A stretch of DNA of 7,292 nucleotides from Schlesneria sp. (GTDB lineage: Bacteria > Planctomycetota > Planctomycetia > Planctomycetales > Planctomycetaceae). The notes below the pieces were generated by a model. The model was not told the DNA's origin. It was given only the letters and a program-made list of their open reading frames with translations, and did not search any database. Of the stretch, positions 5,619-7,292 are shown piece after piece (within the stretch, counting starts at the first letter, position 1; the number at the start of each line of letters is the position of its first letter). The DNA lies in the NCBI GenBank assembly GCA_025353525.1, contig JANXOO010000137.1:1-7292 (forward strand), in the 5' to 3' direction. The translations under genes and the position numbers were made by a program.

Positions 5619-7292
5619 GATCGGCCTCCTTTTTCCAACTGAAACAGGGCGTTCGCCAAGGGAGCTCGCGGTGGATCGGCGGTTTTCGACTGTTCGTTGC
5701 TGCTCGCAGAATCCGAAGCCACCTTCGCTGAAGTGGCCTTCGGTTGTTTTGCAGCCAGCTTCTGTTGTTGCGTCGCCATGAAATGAGGACGCCGTATCGA
5801 GCCCGATTCGGCGGAGTCAACCTGAGCGATGACTTCTTGCATCGATTCATTGGCGATCGTACGATCAGTTCCGGCAAAGTGCGGGCGGCTTTGTTTCAGA
5901 ATGCTTTGAGCTCCGTCCAGTCGCAAGTTCGGCTTCGGGACAATCTGTCCTTGCAGTGAGATCCCGTCCGGGAATTCGAATGCTTCAATCTCGATCGGCA
6001 ACACATTCCTGAGAAGTTGCTCAAGCACCGGCGTCCCGGATGGGGGAGCGATGGCTGGCGCGGGAATTGCTTCCGAGACCGGATCGGCCAAGGCCATCGC
6101 AGGTACAAAATCGTGATTTGATGAAGTCTGTTCGAGCGTCTGCCGCAGACGCAGAGCAGCCCCGATCAGGATTGCGACGAACATCATCGCAACCGTCATC
6201 TGCCCGTTCGTAATGGCACGAGTCGCCGATTCCACAGGTTCTACGATCGACTGCGGTGTGGCCATTGCGAGTGATGCGGGCCCCCGTTCAGGTTTGATGT
6301 CATCGGGATCCGGAATCGGTTCGTTGGACGAATCTTCCGATGCCGATGCCGATTCCGTTCCGATTGATGAATTTCTTATTCGCGACGGCCCCGACCAGGG
6401 AGGCAACATTGCGACCCGCTGTTGTGAGGTCATTGCAGGGGCCGCAGGTGTTTCGTATCGCTTGTGGTCAGCATCCTCCCGTACAGGAACGTGTGCCGAA
6501 TTGCGTGGAGGCGATGTCGCACGCGAAAACGTCGAGTCTGCCTCGAACGAGCCTGCTCGCGGCGTAAAAACGCGTTGTCCGACATTATTGAGTTCCATCG
6601 ATTGGCCTGTCGGCATTCCGATCAGGCCAGACCGGGCTCCCGCCGCAATTTCTGAATCGATCGGCTTCGGCAACGTTGACGGCAGTTGCGTGCGGTTGAT
6701 GACACCTGGCTCAAAAACCAGCACGCTGGCGTCACTCAGTCGCGACGCCGGTTTCCCTGCAAAAGATGTCTGTCGTTGGCGAATGTCCTGTGTAATTGTG
6801 CGAGCGTGCTGGAGTAGCGTGACCGGTTGCTTGAGCCACTGGACGATGTACGAAGGATTTGCCTGGTCGGCCTTCAATTTCAGTACCACAGGATAATCGA
6901 GAACATTCAAAAGCGCGACTTGTACGTCGATGCTTTCCGATTGTTCTTCATAATTCGCCCGAACCGTCTCAGATTCGTCGTGCGCGACATTGATCGTCTG
7001 ACTTGCATTCGACGCCAACATTTTGGAGTCAGCAATCAGCAAGTCTCCTGACATTAGCGGGTTGTCAGACGATTCCGAAACGAACATTTTGAAGCTGCTG
7101 GATTGCCCGCGTCGGATGATGCGAACGACCCTGGATGCGTCCCGATTCAGGCCACCGGCTTTGCGAATCACCGTCCGAAGTGTCAGCGATGAAGAATCGA
7201 GATGATAAGTACCGGGATTTTCGATTTCGCCCATCACTGCAACGTAAAGTTCGCCGGCGTTTTCGGCAGCGGGGGACGCAATGACCCGATGC
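5615..7292 (-). CDS. SLBB-domain membrane protein, partial (5' end beyond right edge)
   Basis: The minus frame is open from the right edge to TGA at 5617-5615, giving 558 visible residues. A GTG at 7237 could act as a start, but it lies inside a beta-strand of the SLBB domain and the frame continues upstream as 'GELYVAVMGEIENPGTY', so the gene is 5'-truncated. Residues about 13-62 form an SLBB domain (soluble-ligand-binding beta-grasp), with 'VMGEIENPGTY' and 'TLRTVIRKAGGLNRDAS'. Such domains occur in periplasmic polysaccharide-export proteins. A second ordered segment follows (about 115-155, with 'VALLNVLDYPVVLKLKADQA'), then a long Pro/Ser-rich low-complexity linker. One transmembrane helix lies at about 365-380 (MTVAMMFVAILIGAAL), followed by R381 and R383. 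By the positive-inside rule the C-terminal 175 residues are cytoplasmic and the SLBB side periplasmic; this is inference. A small conserved-looking patch 'EAFEFPDGISLQGQIVPKP' sits in the tail. Its stop overlaps the start of the actin-like gene. No more specific family is recognised. Confidence 0.82.
   Translation of the reverse strand, partial: HRVIASPAAENAGELYVAVMGEIENPGTYHLDSSSLTLRTVIRKAGGLNRDASRVVRIIRRGQSSSFKMFVSESSDNPLMSGDLLIADSKMLASNASQTINVAHDESETVRANYEEQSESIDVQVALLNVLDYPVVLKLKADQANPSYIVQWLKQPVTLLQHARTITQDIRQRQTSFAGKPASRLSDASVLVFEPGVINRTQLPSTLPKPIDSEIAAGARSGLIGMPTGQSMELNNVGQRVFTPRAGSFEADSTFSRATSPPRNSAHVPVREDADHKRYETPAAPAMTSQQRVAMLPPWSGPSRIRNSSIGTESASASEDSSNEPIPDPDDIKPERGPASLAMATPQSIVEPVESATRAITNGQMTVAMMFVAILIGAALRLRQTLEQTSSNHDFVPAMALADPVSEAIPAPAIAPPSGTPVLEQLLRNVLPIEIEAFEFPDGISLQGQIVPKPNLRLDGAQSILKQSRPHFAGTDRTIANESMQEVIAQVDSAESGSIRRPHFMATQQQKLAAKQPKATSAKVASDSASSNEQSKTADPPRAPLANALFQLEKGGRS
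5625..5634 (-). promoter_or_regulatory. Strong ribosome-binding site deciding the GTG start of the actin-like gene
   Basis: Read on the minus strand, AAAAAGGAGG ends 6 bases before GTG 5618. It lies inside the last codons of the upstream SLBB gene and is by far the best Shine-Dalgarno in the window. Together with the GTGA stop/start overlap it indicates translational coupling, with efficient initiation of the second gene. Confidence 0.8.

Noticed and set aside
6213..6896. 227-residue plus-strand frame opposite the SLBB protein
   Set aside because: It is antisense to the low-complexity linker; its composition is a shadow of Ser/Pro codons and no domain is recognisable.
7232..7237. GTG/ATG at 7237/7234 as the true start of the SLBB protein
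   Set aside because: The frame is open to the window edge and the residues upstream complete the first SLBB strand, so the real start lies beyond the window.

Overview
The window most likely comes from a planctomycete or a close relative. The evidence is the gene set and its wording at protein level: a small FHA protein that opens with a 'GQLVP.GGGDPIPLLKP' stretch, an SPFH protein carrying a C-terminal GYF_2 module, and a large SLBB-domain protein with a low-complexity linker. The composition is moderately GC-rich and ribosome-binding sites are mostly weak. The taxonomic call is inference from protein style; no 16S or other taxonomic marker is present.

Layout from left to right. (1) Positions 1-679, minus strand: the N-terminal 226 residues of the tRNA-modification GTPase MnmE, cut by the left edge before its G domain. 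(2) 845-1366, minus: a 173-residue FHA-domain protein upstream of mnmE in the same direction, separated from it by 165 bases containing a perfect 9-bp hairpin. (3) 1367-1725: a divergent intergenic region with one TAGAAT-type -10 candidate facing each way. (4) 1726-2823, plus: an SPFH/Band-7 (YdjI-like) protein ending in a GYF_2 domain. (5) 3080-4459, plus: larC, the CTP-dependent nickel insertase for the nickel-pincer nucleotide cofactor, with a striking C-terminal (His-Asp)n tail encoded by a 129-base tandem repeat. (6) 4671-5618, minus: an actin-like ASKHA-fold protein, convergent with larC. (7) 5615-7292, minus: a partial SLBB-domain protein with one internal membrane helix, running off the right edge. 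Its stop overlaps the GTG start of the ASKHA gene by four bases (GTGA).

Three functional themes can be read. MnmE is tRNA housekeeping. LarC makes the Ni cofactor used by lactate racemase-type LarA enzymes and appears to carry its own metal-binding reservoir; LarB, LarE and LarA are not in this window. The SLBB/ASKHA pair looks like a translationally coupled module in which an envelope protein with a periplasmic-type domain and a cytoplasmic tail is paired with an actin-like protein. The arrangement recalls PilM/PilN or MreB-linked envelope systems, but I do not recognise it as a described system. No tRNA, rRNA, CRISPR array, insertion sequence or integrase was seen.
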